53,251 nt of DNA from Marmoricola sp. (lineage in GTDB: Bacteria > Actinomycetota > Actinomycetes > Propionibacteriales > Nocardioidaceae). The stretch is taken from NCBI RefSeq assembly GCF_025965085.1, contig NZ_JAOPXP010000145.1:1-53251 (forward strand), given 5' to 3'. The notes under the pieces are model-generated. The model ran no database searches, had not been told where the DNA came from, and was given only the letters and a program-made list of their open reading frames with translations. Shown one piece after another: positions 9,080 through 19,300 of this stretch. The number at the start of each line of letters is the position of its first letter. Position 1 is the first letter of the stretch. The translations under genes were made by a program, and so were the position numbers.

Positions 9080-10105
9080 GTGGTCGAAGAAGTGGGGTCA
9101 GAGGTGGGAGGACCAGGGACTCACGCAGGCAGTCGCTCGCCGGGCGGCGCCGACGTCGGTGAGGTGCGCGCGGTGGCGGAGCGCATCCAGGCCAACATCG
9201 CACGCGTCATCGAGGGGAAGCCGGAGGTCGCCCGGTCGGCGCTCGTGGTGCTGCTCGCCGGTGGGCACGTGCTCATCGAGGACGTCCCCGGTGTCGGCAA
9301 GACGATGCTGAGCAAGGCCCTCGCCCGCTCCATCGACTGCACCGTCCGCCGGATCCAGTTCACCCCCGACCTGCTGCCCTCCGACGTCACCGGGGTCTCG
9401 GTCTTCAACCAGGACACGCGGCAGTTCGAGTTCCGGCCCGGCGGCATCTTCGCCAACGTCGTGGTGGGTGACGAGATCAACCGGGCCAGTCCCAAGACGC
9501 AGGCCGCCATGCTCGAGTGCATGGAGGAGGCCCAGGTCACCGTCGACGGGACCACCTACTCCCTCGACTCCCCCTTCATGGTGATCGCCACCCAGAACCC
9601 CATCGAGATGGAGGGCACCTACGCACTGCCCGAGGCCCAGCGCGACCGGTTCATGGTGCGGCTCTCGATGGGCTACCCCGTGGAGACGGCGGAGATCGCG
9701 ATGCTCTCGGCCCGCGACGGCGTCAGCCCCCTCGACGAGCTCGAGCCGGTCACCGATGCCGCCGAGGTGCGCAAGCTCATCGAGATCACCGACGGCGTCC
9801 ACGTCTCGCCCCTCGTCCAGCAGTACGCCGTGGCGCTGGCGACCGCGACCCGGCGCTCGCCGCATCTCCGACTGGGTGCCTCGCCGCGGGCGACCCTGCA
9901 CCTCGTGCGGGCCTCCAAGGCGTGGGCGGCGATGCAGGGCCGCGAGTTCGTGCTGCCCGACGACATCCGCGACCTGGCGCCGCAGGTCCTGCCGCACCGG
10001 TTGCTACCGACGATGGAGGCCACGATGAGCGGCCGGCGTACGCGCGAGGTGGTGCAGCAGGTGCTCGCCCAGGTGCCGGTCCCGGCCGGTCCCGCCCGGT
10101 CCTGA
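9080..10105 (+). CDS. MoxR-family AAA+ ATPase
   Basis: AAA+ ATPase of about 341 aa, of the kind that acts as a chaperone with von Willebrand/DUF58 partners. It contains Walker A (EDVPGVGKTMLSKALARS), Walker B-like VVVGDEINRASPKTQAAMLECMEE, the sensor-1 segment FMVIATQNPIEMEGTYALPEAQRDRF, and a C-terminal lid (LGASPRATLHLVRASKAWA). The start is uncertain: in-frame GTG codons at 9080, 9092 and 9104 are all possible, and the frame is open back to 8807. It begins a MoxR-DUF58-transglutaminase set diverging from the dcw operon. Confidence 0.9.
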   Translation: MVEEVGSEVGGPGTHAGSRSPGGADVGEVRAVAERIQANIARVIEGKPEVARSALVVLLAGGHVLIEDVPGVGKTMLSKALARSIDCTVRRIQFTPDLLPSDVTGVSVFNQDTRQFEFRPGGIFANVVVGDEINRASPKTQAAMLECMEEAQVTVDGTTYSLDSPFMVIATQNPIEMEGTYALPEAQRDRFMVRLSMGYPVETAEIAMLSARDGVSPLDELEPVTDAAEVRKLIEITDGVHVSPLVQQYAVALATATRRSPHLRLGASPRATLHLVRASKAWAAMQGREFVLPDDIRDLAPQVLPHRLLPTMEATMSGRRTREVVQQVLAQVPVPAGPARS

Positions 10106-10133
10106 CGGCCCTCGGACGAAGGCGGGTGATCGT

Positions 10134-11342
10134 GTGAAGGACCTGACCGTCCGGGGACGCTGCTTCCTCGCCGCCGGGGTCGCGGCGATCATCTGCGGGA
10201 TCCAGATGGGCGAGCGCGACTTCGTCCGCATCGGCCTGCTCGCCGCGCTGGTGCCCGTGCTCACCTGGCTGCTGCTCCGTCGTACCGAGCGCGAGGTGTG
10301 GGTACGCCGCAACGTCCGCGACCTCCAGGTCGAGGCAGGCGAGACCGCCTCGGTGGAGGTCCAGGTCGGCAACGCCGGTCGCCGCACGGGCCTGCTCCTG
10401 ATGGAGGAGGAGCTGCCACCGGCGCTCGGGGCGCGCCAGCGGTTCGTCGTCGACCCGCTGGCCCCCGGCGAGGTGACGACCCTGCGCTACCTGGCCCGGG
10501 CCGAGAACCGAGGCCGGTACCCCCTCGGCCCCCTGCACGTGCGGGTGGCCGACCCGATCGGCATGGTCGACCTCGGCCAGACCCTGCCCTCGACCGCCTC
10601 GGTCCTGGTCACCCCGCGCACCGAGCCGCTCCCCCACATCTCGTTGACCGGCCGCTGGGCGGGCGCCGGGGACAACCGCACCCGCGACCTGCTGGGCGGC
10701 GGCAGCCCTGACGTGACGATCCGGGAGTACCGCCTCGGTGACGACCTGCGTCGCATCCACTGGCCCACGAGTGCCCGCGTCAACGAGCTGATGGTGCGTC
10801 GCGAGGAGCAGCCGTGGCAGTCCCGCTGCACCCTGCTGATCGACAACCGGCGCCGCTCGCACCGCGGCTACGGCGCCGACTCCTCGATGGAGACGGCGGT
10901 CCGCGCCGCCGCCTCCATCATGCGCAACCTGGTGGCGCTCGACTTCGAGGTGCGACTCGTCAGCGCCACGGCCACGTCCTCCTCGCACGGCTGGCACCAG
11001 GGTGCGCGCGGCGTCACGCTTCCCGAACAGATGGAACGCCTGGCCCTGATGGGCATGACGCGTGAGGAGCACCTCTCCACCGGCTGGATCGACGAGAACC
11101 AGCACGGCGGAATGCTGCTCGCCGTGCTGGGCCACCTCGACGAGGGCGACCGGACCTTCCTCGGCGGCCTGGCCAACGCCGGGGACGCGGCGTACGCCGT
11201 GGTGCTGGACGTGGCCGGGTGGGACCGCTCCACCCCTGTGGACGCACCGGCCACCGCGTCGCTGCGCAGTCACGGGTGGAAGGCCAGCACCCTGGCCCGG
11301 GACGGTTCGCTGGCCGCCTCCTGGCTGGAGCTGGCCCGATGA
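10134..11342 (+). CDS. DUF58 domain protein
   Basis: Membrane-associated protein of 402 aa. Two N-terminal hydrophobic segments (about residues 10-50) precede a beta-rich region and the DUF58 core REYRLGDDLRRIHWPTSAR...LMVRREE (about 198-225), followed by a vWA-like fold. DUF58 proteins are the usual partners of MoxR ATPases. Their exact role is unknown. The GTG start lies 28 nt after moxR. The stop overlaps the transglutaminase start as ATGA, which argues for stoichiometric expression of the pair. Confidence 0.9.
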   Translation: MKDLTVRGRCFLAAGVAAIICGIQMGERDFVRIGLLAALVPVLTWLLLRRTEREVWVRRNVRDLQVEAGETASVEVQVGNAGRRTGLLLMEEELPPALGARQRFVVDPLAPGEVTTLRYLARAENRGRYPLGPLHVRVADPIGMVDLGQTLPSTASVLVTPRTEPLPHISLTGRWAGAGDNRTRDLLGGGSPDVTIREYRLGDDLRRIHWPTSARVNELMVRREEQPWQSRCTLLIDNRRRSHRGYGADSSMETAVRAAASIMRNLVALDFEVRLVSATATSSSHGWHQGARGVTLPEQMERLALMGMTREEHLSTGWIDENQHGGMLLAVLGHLDEGDRTFLGGLANAGDAAYAVVLDVAGWDRSTPVDAPATASLRSHGWKASTLARDGSLAASWLELAR

Positions 11343-13657
11343 CCACGACGTCCACCCCTGCGTGGCGCGCGACCGAGGACCGCCGGTGGCGCCCCGGGCC
11401 GGCGCTGCTGGGCCTGTTCGCCGGATGGGTGGCGCTCTTCGCGTGGAGCGGGATGGTCGCGGAGCCGCTGGACTTCCTGGTGCCGACGCTGCTGGTCGGC
11501 GTACTCATGACCCTGGCCGGAAGCGGTCTGCGCCTCCTCGGCGTCGCGTCGTACGCCGTGGCGGTGGCGCAGCTGCTGGCCGGGCTGCTCTCGCTCAACG
11601 TGATCTTCGCGGCCGGTCAGTCGGTGTTCGGGGTGGTCCCCACTCCGGAGTCGGCCAGCCGCGTCCTCTACGCGATCAGCAACGGCGCTGCCACGTTGAA
11701 CGCCTACTCCTCGCCCGTCGAGGTCAACGCGACCCACACCCGGGCGATGCTGATGGCCTGTGGACTGGCGGTGCTGCTGTCGATCGACGTGCTCGGGATC
11801 GGGCTGCGGCGCCCCTCACTCATCGCGCTGCCGCTGCTGGTCGCCCTGAGCGTTCCGGTGAGCATCCTGCGCGACGCGCTGGCGCTCCCGGTCTTCATCG
11901 GGACGGCGCTGCTGTTCCTGCGCCTGCTGGCAACCGAGCGCCTCGACATCTTCGGCAGCTGGGGATCCCGGGCGGCCGGGAACCGGGCGAAGGCCTCCAC
12001 GGACCGCGCGGTGGGCACGATGTGGTTCGTCTCGGTCGCAGCCGTGCTGGCGGCGCTGGTGACCGCGCCCCTCGTCCCGGTCACCGACCTGTTCGACCCC
12101 GGCGCAGGTGGTGCCGGTGGCGGGAGCGGCTCGGGCGGCGGCTTCCAGCTGACCGCGGTCAACCCGCTGATCCGGATGCGCCGTGACCTCGTGGAGAAGA
12201 CCCACACCCCCCTGCTGTACGCCGAGACGCGTTCGCCTTCCACGTCGTACATCCGTACGACCGTGCTCGACGACTTCACCAGCGAGGACTGGCGACCCTC
12301 CCCGCGCAACCTGCCCGCCGACAACAAGGCGGACGGGGTCTTCCCCAACCCGCCGGGACTCTCGCCGGGAGTGCGCGGACGCGAGGACGACTGGTCCTTC
12401 GAGCTCGCGCGCCAGTTCGCGACCACCTGGCTGCCGTTGCCCTACCCGATCCGCGAGCTCAGCGTCCCGGGCAGCTGGCGCTTCGACTCCCGCACCCTCG
12501 ACGTCGCCTTCGTCGGCGGCGATGCACCTCGGCAGCTGAGCTACAAGGTGAGGTCGTTCATCCCGGTCATCACCCCGGCGCAGCTGGAATCGTCGGTCAA
12601 GGCGACCGACGACGTGCGCACGTCCATGACGCGGGTCCCCCGAGACCTGCCGGCGATCATCCGGCAGCGCGCCGAGGAGGTGACCCGCGGCGCGGACGGC
12701 AACTACGCCAAGGCTGTCGCGCTGCAGGACTGGTTCCGTCAGGGAGGTGGCTTCCGCTACTCCCTGGACCAGCGAGCCGGGTCGGGCATGGACCTGCTGG
12801 CCTCCTTCGTCACCGATGACCGCGTCGGCTACTGCGAGCAGTTCGCGGCCGCCATGGCCGCGATGGGGCGCACCCTGGGGATCCCCTCACGTGTCGCCGT
12901 CGGGTTCCTCGACGGCTCGACCCAGCCGGACGGCCAGATCCTCTACACCAGCGACGACCGGCACGCGTGGCCGGAGATGTACTTCTCCGGTGTCGGGTGG
13001 GTGCGCTTCGAACCGACTCCCGGCGAGCGCGCCGGGGTCACGCCGTCGTGGACGCGGCAGTCCGGAGAGGCGCCTGCGCCGGCGGCTGTGCCGAGTGCGT
13101 CCGCCAGGACGCGCCCGACGCCCCAGCCCGCTCCGACGCAGACCGACACCACCTCGTCGGGCAACGCGAACATCTCCGTGCCCTGGTGGTCGGTGATCTC
13201 TCTGGTCGGGGTGCTCGTGCTCGGGGTCGTGCCGGGACTGCTGCGACGTCTCCAGCGCCGGCGTCGTCTCGCCCCCGCGAGCCCGGTCCACCTCGCCGAG
13301 GGAGCCTGGGCGGAGCTGCGCGCCACGGCCGTCGACCTGGGGATGGCGTGGCCCGAGCAACGCTCACCTCGAGAGCAGGCACGCAGCGTGGTGGGCCAGG
13401 TGCAGGCGGAGGACGCTGACGTCGTCTCCCTGGAGGGGCTGCTGGTCCGCGTGGAGCAGGGTCGCTACGGCCAGGGTGTCACCGGCGACCCGGGAGCCGT
13501 CGACGAGGAGGTGCGTGCGGGCACGGTCAGGACCGTGGAGACCTGGCGCAGGACGATGGTCGAGAGCCTCGACCGGGGACGGGGCTGGCGCGGGACGTGG
13601 CGCAGGAACTGGCGCAGCCGGGTGTGGCCGGTGTCGCTGTTGCGGAAGGGTCAGTAA
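11339..13657 (+). CDS. Transmembrane transglutaminase-like protein (TgpA-type, DUF3488/DUF4129)
   Basis: The 772-aa membrane protein has about six N-terminal helices (residues 20-245), a Gly-rich linker (254-268) and an extracytoplasmic transglutaminase-like core. The putative catalytic residues are Cys499 (VGYCEQFAAAMAAM), His542 (DDRHAWPEMYF) and Glu558 (WVRFEPTPG). Glu stands where Asp is common. A Pro/Thr-rich linker, one more helix (WWSVISLVGVLVLGVVPGLL) and a DUF4129 tail follow. The ATG at 11339 overlaps the DUF58 stop. A longer frame upstream is a shadow. The substrate is unknown. The tail overlaps the convergent DUF3040 gene by 7 nt. Confidence 0.9.
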   Translation: MTTTSTPAWRATEDRRWRPGPALLGLFAGWVALFAWSGMVAEPLDFLVPTLLVGVLMTLAGSGLRLLGVASYAVAVAQLLAGLLSLNVIFAAGQSVFGVVPTPESASRVLYAISNGAATLNAYSSPVEVNATHTRAMLMACGLAVLLSIDVLGIGLRRPSLIALPLLVALSVPVSILRDALALPVFIGTALLFLRLLATERLDIFGSWGSRAAGNRAKASTDRAVGTMWFVSVAAVLAALVTAPLVPVTDLFDPGAGGAGGGSGSGGGFQLTAVNPLIRMRRDLVEKTHTPLLYAETRSPSTSYIRTTVLDDFTSEDWRPSPRNLPADNKADGVFPNPPGLSPGVRGREDDWSFELARQFATTWLPLPYPIRELSVPGSWRFDSRTLDVAFVGGDAPRQLSYKVRSFIPVITPAQLESSVKATDDVRTSMTRVPRDLPAIIRQRAEEVTRGADGNYAKAVALQDWFRQGGGFRYSLDQRAGSGMDLLASFVTDDRVGYCEQFAAAMAAMGRTLGIPSRVAVGFLDGSTQPDGQILYTSDDRHAWPEMYFSGVGWVRFEPTPGERAGVTPSWTRQSGEAPAPAAVPSASARTRPTPQPAPTQTDTTSSGNANISVPWWSVISLVGVLVLGVVPGLLRRLQRRRRLAPASPVHLAEGAWAELRATAVDLGMAWPEQRSPREQARSVVGQVQAEDADVVSLEGLLVRVEQGRYGQGVTGDPGAVDEEVRAGTVRTVETWRRTMVESLDRGRGWRGTWRRNWRSRVWPVSLLRKGQ

Positions 13658-14148
13658 CCCTGCTGGCGACGACGCTCCCAGCGCTGCTCCATGCGCTGCA
13701 TGAACGTGCCGTGCTTGGGTGCCTTGGGGCGCGAGCGGCGGGGCAGCTTGCCACCCTGCTTGTGGGGCTTGTGTGACTTTCCGGCGCGCCCGCCCTCGAT
13801 CACGTCGAAGCGGTGCGGGTGGTCGTCGAAGTCGAAGAGCTGGTCCTCGCCGCTGCGCGGCGCCTGTGCGGCCGGGGCGTGACGCCCGCGCCAGGCGGCC
13901 AGCCCGACGGTCGCGGAGGCCAGCATCACCACGAACCCCAGGATGCCGAGCCAGGTCTGCTGACTGACGGCGCCGCCCATCAGCATCACCACCCCGAGGA
14001 CGAAGACGACCGCCGCGGCGATCGTGCGCATTCGTGCGACTCGCTCGAGAGTGCTGCCCCTCAACGTCGAAACGAACTTGGGGTCCTCTTGGGCAAGGGC
14101 CTGCTCCATCTGCTCCAGCAGACGTAGCTCCTCTTCGGAGAGCGGCAC
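13651..14148 (-). CDS. DUF3040 membrane protein
   Basis: A 165-aa protein beginning PLSEEELRLLEQMEQAL, the N-terminal signature of DUF3040, followed by two transmembrane helices (about residues 42-62 and 67-87) and a basic C-terminus (KLPRRSRPKAPKHG...RRRQQGY). GTG at 14148 is chosen because GGAGGA lies 5-6 nt upstream and the family starts at PLSE. An ATG at 14202 would add 18 unlike residues. A TAGACT hexamer at 14183-14188 is a likely -10. Function unknown. The gene is typically found close to the dcw cluster in actinobacteria. Confidence 0.88.
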   Translation of the reverse strand: MPLSEEELRLLEQMEQALAQEDPKFVSTLRGSTLERVARMRTIAAAVVFVLGVVMLMGGAVSQQTWLGILGFVVMLASATVGLAAWRGRHAPAAQAPRSGEDQLFDFDDHPHRFDVIEGGRAGKSHKPHKQGGKLPRRSRPKAPKHGTFMQRMEQRWERRRQQGY

Positions 14149-14297
14149 GGCTTCCTCCCGCTTTGACTTGTTCCCTCCAATGAGTCTAGGCAGGCCTCCC
14201 ACAAGTCGGTAGACGGGTTCAGGAAATCGTGTTCGATATTTATCCGACGGCCCAGCGAACCGCGTCCGGGGTGGGTTCGTGGGGGGCCGGACGGGGG

Positions 14298-15494
14298 TCA
14301 GGGCCGGTCGCCGATGAGCAGGGTGGCGCGTCGAACTGCGCCCCCACCGAAGCGCAGCGCCGCCGCGTCGGCGGCCCGGTCGACCTCGTCCCAGCCGTGC
14401 TCACGGGCCCCGATGACGAGCTGCCGCTGCACCTGCTCGCGCGGCATCAACCCCTCGACGCGTACTCCCACCAGGCGGATCCGGGCACGTTGCAGGCCGA
14501 GCGCGTCGAAGAGCCCCGCAGCCGTGCCGTGGATCTCCCCGGTGCCGTCGGTCGCGTCCGGCAGCGTCCGGGAGCGGGTGATGGTGGTGAAGTCGGCGAA
14601 GCGCACCTTCAACGTGACCGTGCGTCCTGCGACCCCGGCAGCACGCATCCGCCCCGCGACCTTGCTGGAGAGGCGCAGCAGCTCGCGCAGCACCACGGAC
14701 CGGTCGTCGGTGTCACGGCCGAAGGTCTCGTCGGCCCCCATGCTCTTGTCGGGGTCCTGGGTGACCCGACGCGGGGTGAGGGTGCGGCGGTCGGTGCCCC
14801 AGGCCAGGTGGTGGATCTGGGTGCCCGCCGCTGCCCCGATGCCGCGCTGCAAGGTGGCCAGCGGGGTGTGCGCGACGTCGCCGACCGTGCGCAGGCCGAG
14901 CCGGTGCAGCTGGTCGCGCGTCTTCTCCCCCACGCCGTAGAGCTCGCCGACGTCGAGGGGGTGCAGGAAGCTGGTCACCTGCCGCGGGGGTACGACGACC
15001 ACCCCGTCGGGCTTGGCACGTCGGCTGGCCAGCTTGGCCACCGAGACCGACCCGGCCAGCCCCACCGAGCAGGTGACCCGTTGCTCGTCGGCGACCCGGG
15101 CCCGGATGTGCTCGGCGATCTGCAGCGGGCTGCCGAGGCGGCGGATCGACCCGGAGACGTCGAGGAACGCCTCGTCCAGCGACACCGCCTCCACCACCGG
15201 GGTGACCTGACGGAAGGTCTCCATCACCGAGGAGGAGACGGACTCGAAGTCGGCGTAGTCGGGTGGGAGCACCACCGCGTCGGGGCACATCCGCCTGGCG
15301 CGGGTCATCGGCAGCGCCGAGTGGACGCCGTACTTCCTGGCCGGGTAGTTGGCGGCCAGCACCACCCCCCGGTGTCCCCCGCCCACGATCACCGGCACGT
15401 CCGCGAGCTCGGGACGGTCGCGGGTCGCGACCGAGGCGTAGAACGCGTCCATGTCGACATGCAGGATGGGGCAGTCGTGCGAGAGGTCATCCAT
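14298..15494 (-). CDS. dinB: DNA polymerase IV (Y-family translesion polymerase)
   Basis: Low-fidelity polymerase of 398 aa that copies across damaged bases. The catalytic acids are intact: Asp14 in HVDMDAFYASV, and Asp107-Glu108 in SLDEAFLDVSG. Phe18 is the steric gate. The HhH motif LYGVGEKTRDQLHRLGL and the little-finger domain follow. Because the acids are present this is an active DinB, not the catalytically dead ImuB. It follows a methyltransferase on the same strand and has no SOS box of its own within the gap upstream. Confidence 0.95.
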   Translation of the reverse strand: MDDLSHDCPILHVDMDAFYASVATRDRPELADVPVIVGGGHRGVVLAANYPARKYGVHSALPMTRARRMCPDAVVLPPDYADFESVSSSVMETFRQVTPVVEAVSLDEAFLDVSGSIRRLGSPLQIAEHIRARVADEQRVTCSVGLAGSVSVAKLASRRAKPDGVVVVPPRQVTSFLHPLDVGELYGVGEKTRDQLHRLGLRTVGDVAHTPLATLQRGIGAAAGTQIHHLAWGTDRRTLTPRRVTQDPDKSMGADETFGRDTDDRSVVLRELLRLSSKVAGRMRAAGVAGRTVTLKVRFADFTTITRSRTLPDATDGTGEIHGTAAGLFDALGLQRARIRLVGVRVEGLMPREQVQRQLVIGAREHGWDEVDRAADAAALRFGGGAVRRATLLIGDRP

Positions 15495-15580
15495 GAGGAC
15501 GCACCCCGAAGCTGTGCGGGTCGGTGAGACCGAGGAGGCGTGGGTGCCGGCCCGAACGGCCGGGGACGAACCCTGCGGGC

Positions 15581-16330
15581 CTAGCGGGTGGCGACGAGGT
15601 GGAGCTGGCTGGCGATGGTGAGGTACTCGGGCCGCTCGGAGACTGCTCGCTCCAGCTCCAGGAGGGCTGCGCTCGCGCCCGGCTCGAGGTCGAGGAGCGA
15701 GGAGGGCACCAGGTCGGTGAAGACGCGGATGCCGTGGCTGCTGCGGATGACGAAGCCGGTCCCCTCGAGCAGGCCAGTGAGCTCGTCGACGGTGAAGCGG
15801 TGCTCACTGGAGCGGGAGTCGACGGGACGGGTCGCCTGGCTCCCGGACGGCGAGTCCTCGAGCAGTTGCATCGCCTGGGTGAAGTGGCCGGCCATCGCCC
15901 GGGCGAGCACGGCTGCATGGCGCTGGCTGACCACCAGCGAGAGCGCCCCGCCGGGACGCAGTACCGAGGCGATCGCTTCCAGCGCGCCGGCAGGGTGGTC
16001 GACCAGGCCGAGCACGCCGTGGCACAGGACCAGGTCGGCACCGCCCTCGGGCGCCAGCTCGCGCACCGTGCCCAGGTCACCCTGGAGGCCGGTGACCCGG
16101 TCGGCGACACCCTCCTCGTCGGCGCGACGGGCCAGGGCGGCGAGGGCGTCGGGGCTGGGGTCGATGACGGTGATCCGATGGCCCAGTCCCGCCACCCGGA
16201 CCGCGAAGCCACCGGTGCCGCCACCGATGTCGAGGACCTGCTGCTCATCCGCGCCCTCGAGGAGGGCGCGTACGGCGTCCCAGACCACCGCTGTGCGGGC
16301 GGCCGTGCGTCGTTCGAGGGGGCGTTCCAT
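15581..16330 (-). CDS. Class I SAM-dependent methyltransferase
   Basis: A 249-aa methyltransferase of unknown substrate. Motif I is VLDIGGGTGGFAVRVA (about residues 32-47), followed by the acidic motif ITVIDPSPDAL and LVLCHGVLGLVDHPAGALEAIASVLRPGGALSLVV. The pattern of 'DHP...VLRPGG...S' resembles SmtA/CmoM- and UbiE-like enzymes. ATG 16330 is selected because it gives a family-like start and lies 7 nt after a TAGGGT hexamer. The longer open frame upstream overlaps dnaE2. It lies between dnaE2 and dinB, but its link to mutagenesis is not shown. Confidence 0.85.
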   Translation of the reverse strand: MERPLERRTAARTAVVWDAVRALLEGADEQQVLDIGGGTGGFAVRVAGLGHRITVIDPSPDALAALARRADEEGVADRVTGLQGDLGTVRELAPEGGADLVLCHGVLGLVDHPAGALEAIASVLRPGGALSLVVSQRHAAVLARAMAGHFTQAMQLLEDSPSGSQATRPVDSRSSEHRFTVDELTGLLEGTGFVIRSSHGIRVFTDLVPSSLLDLEPGASAALLELERAVSERPEYLTIASQLHLVATR

Positions 16331-16337
16331 GGGCGCC

Positions 16338-16343
16338 ACCCTA
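16338..16343 (-). promoter_or_regulatory. -10 element of a leaderless transcript (methyltransferase)
   Basis: TAGGGT on the minus strand, 7 nt before the ATG at 16330. It gives the methyltransferase an independent promoter in the short gap after dnaE2. Confidence 0.5.
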
Positions 16344-16367
16344 GTAGTCGGCTCTCCGGTGGTCGGC

Positions 16368-19300
16368 TCATCCCGCACTCCCCGGGCTGCGGTGCCACAG
16401 CTTGCGCGCCACGTCACCGGTGACGGTGCCCGGAGACCCACCGGCGGGCTTGATGTCGGCGTACGGCGACATCCGGAACCCGCTGGTGTGCACCATCACC
16501 CTGCTCGGCCCGTCGGCCGGGGAGGCGAAGCCCACGGGCACGCGGTTGATCTCGGCACGGACGGCGTCCATCCCCTCCGAGCGCCACAGGTCGTGCAGCG
16601 TCCCGAGGTCCCAGGCGCCGGTCGCCCGCAGCGAGACCCCGCGGCGGCCGGTGCGCCGCAGCTCACCGCGGACGACGAGCAGCCAGGAGCCGAACACCGT
16701 GGCGGCGTACGGTCCCTGCGCGTCCTCGAAGAAGGTCGCGTCGACCGGCCCGGTGGCGTCGTCCAGGGTCAAGAAGACGACCCGGCGACCTGACCGGATC
16801 GGCGGGGTCTGGGTGGCCACCTTCACCCCGGCCACCAGCAGTTCGCTGCGGCTGCGCGCGGAGAGCAGATCGACCGACCGGGTGGCGCCGAGGCGGTCGA
16901 GGAACTCGGCATGGAAGTCGATCACGTGCTTGCTGGCGTCGAGGCCGAGGATGTCCAGCTCCGCACGCACCCGGTCGCCGTCGGTCATCTCCGGCAGGCC
17001 GCTGGGGGTGCCGGTCGAGGTGTCCCCCAGGTCGAGGGTGAGCTGGAACGAGGAGTCCCCGGCGCCTGACCCCGAGCCCGAACGGGACAGGCCACGCGCC
17101 CTCCTGGCGCTCGTGCGCTCGGAGGCGCGCCGCAACCGGTCGAGGTCGCCGATCTCGAGGAGCAGGTCACGCCTGGTCAGCCGGTTGCGACGGCCGGCAC
17201 CGTTCATCCCGATGCCGTAGACGCTGTCGAAGGCCCCCGCCTGCACCAGCCGCTCGACCACCGGACGGGAGACCTGGGTGCGCTGCCAGAAGTCGGTCAG
17301 CGAGGCGTACGGCGCACCTTCGCGGGCCTCCACGATCCGGTGCACCTCGCCGTCGTTGATGCCGCGCACCTCGCCCAGGGAGAGCCGGATGCCGTAGCCG
17401 GTGCCGATCTCCTCCACGAGGTACGTCGCCCCGCTCGCGTTGACGTCGAGCCCCAGCACGGCGATGCCGAGCTGCCGGGCGTCGTCGAGGATCAGCCGCT
17501 TGGGGTACATGCCCGGGTCGTGGGTGAGGACGCCCGAGATGAAGTGCGCCGGGTAGTGCGCCTTGAGCCAGGCCGACTGGTAGGTGGGCAGCGCGAACGC
17601 GGCCGCGTGGGCCTTGCAGAAGCCGAACGAGGCGAAGGCCTCGATCACCTTCCAGATCTGTTCCACCACCGGCAGCGAGTAGCCCCGGCCGAGCGCGCGC
17701 GGGTAGAACCAGGTCTTCGTCTCGGCCATGCCGTCCTTGTCGCCAAGCGTGCGCCGCCACTCGTCGCCCTCGGCGTAGGAGCAGCCGGCGAACCGGGCGA
17801 TGATCTCGATCACCTGCTCGTGGAAGACCACCACGCCGCGGGTGCCGCTGAGGATCGGGCGCAGGTCGTCGTGCAGGTAGGTCGCGGTCCTCCAGCCGTT
17901 CTTGACCTCGAGGTAGGGCGTGATCATGTCGCTCTTGACCGGCCCCGGCCGGAACAGCGAGATGTCGGCGATGATGTCGGCGAAGTCCTCGATCCCGGAC
18001 TTGCCCACCAGCTCGCGCTGTCCGGGTGACTCGATCTGGAAGATGCCCAGCGTCTTGGCGGAGGAGATCAGCGAGTAGGTGGTGGGGTCGTCGAAGGGCA
18101 CCTGCACCTCGTCGTCGAGGTCGATGACCCGACCCGAGAGCCGTTGGACCTCCCCGACCGCGTGCGCCATCGCCGACTGCATCCGGATGCCGAGCACGTC
18201 GAGCTTGAGCAGGCCGAGGTCCTCGACGTCCTCCTTGTCGAACTGGCTCATCGGGTAGCCCAGGAAGCTCTGCTCCACCGGGGTGCGGTCGAGCAGCGTG
18301 CGGTCGGAGAGCAGCACGCCGCACGGGTGCATCGCGATGTGGCGCGGCAGCCCGTCGAGGCTCTCCACCAGCCGGAAGAACAGGTCGAAGGACCCCCACT
18401 CCCCAGCGGCCGCCTCGCGGGCCATCCCGGTGGAACGCAGCTCGGGCAGGTCGCGCAGCGCCATCCGGGCGTCACGGGCCCGGATGTGCGGGAACGCCTT
18501 GGCGATGGCGTCGATCTCTCCCATCGGCATGCCGAGCGCGGCACCGACGTCGCGGATCGCATGGCGCACCTTGTAGGTGTCCATCATCGAGACCGTCGCA
18601 CACCGGTCGCTGCCGAAGCGCTCGAGGATCGCGTCGTAGACCTCGAGCCGCCGCGCCGACTCCACGTCGATGTCGATGTCGGGCAGCGAGCGCCGCAGCG
18701 GGGAGAGGAACCGCTCCATCAGCAGGCCGTGCCGGAGCGGGTCGACCCCGGAGATGCCGAGCAGGTAGTTGACCAGGCTGCCCGCGCCCGACCCGCGCGC
18801 CGCACTGCGGATGCCGAGCTCGCGGATCATCGTGGTGACGTCGCCGACGGTGAGGAAGTACGACGCGAAGCCGAGCTGGGCGATCGTGGAGAGCTCGTCG
18901 TCGAGCCGCTTCCAGATCCGCTGGCGTGGACGGTCGCCGAAGCGCCACCCGATCGCGGCCTCACACCTCTTCCGGAGCTCGAGGTCGGCGGTGACGCCGC
19001 CTCCCGCCAGGACACTCCCGGGGTCGCCCCCACCCCCAGCGACCTCGAACTCGGGGAAGTGCACCTCTCCGATCCCGAGGTCCTCGCGCGGGTCGAGCAC
19101 GCACTGGTCGGCGATGGCGCGGGTCTGGGCGAGCAGCTCGGTGGCTCCCCGGGAGCCGTGCTCCCCCAGCCCGGCGTAGCGGCAGATCTCCTCGGCGACC
19201 TCGTGCATCTGCTTGCCGGACTTCAAGAAGCCCTCGGCGTTGCTGCGGTCGAGGTGGCGGACGTCCATCGGCACCAGTCGTCGCGCGGCGTCGAGCACGT

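Noticed and set aside
14222-14245. GTTCGA half-site that could be an SOS box upstream of DUF3040.
   Set aside because: The matching GAAC half is missing.
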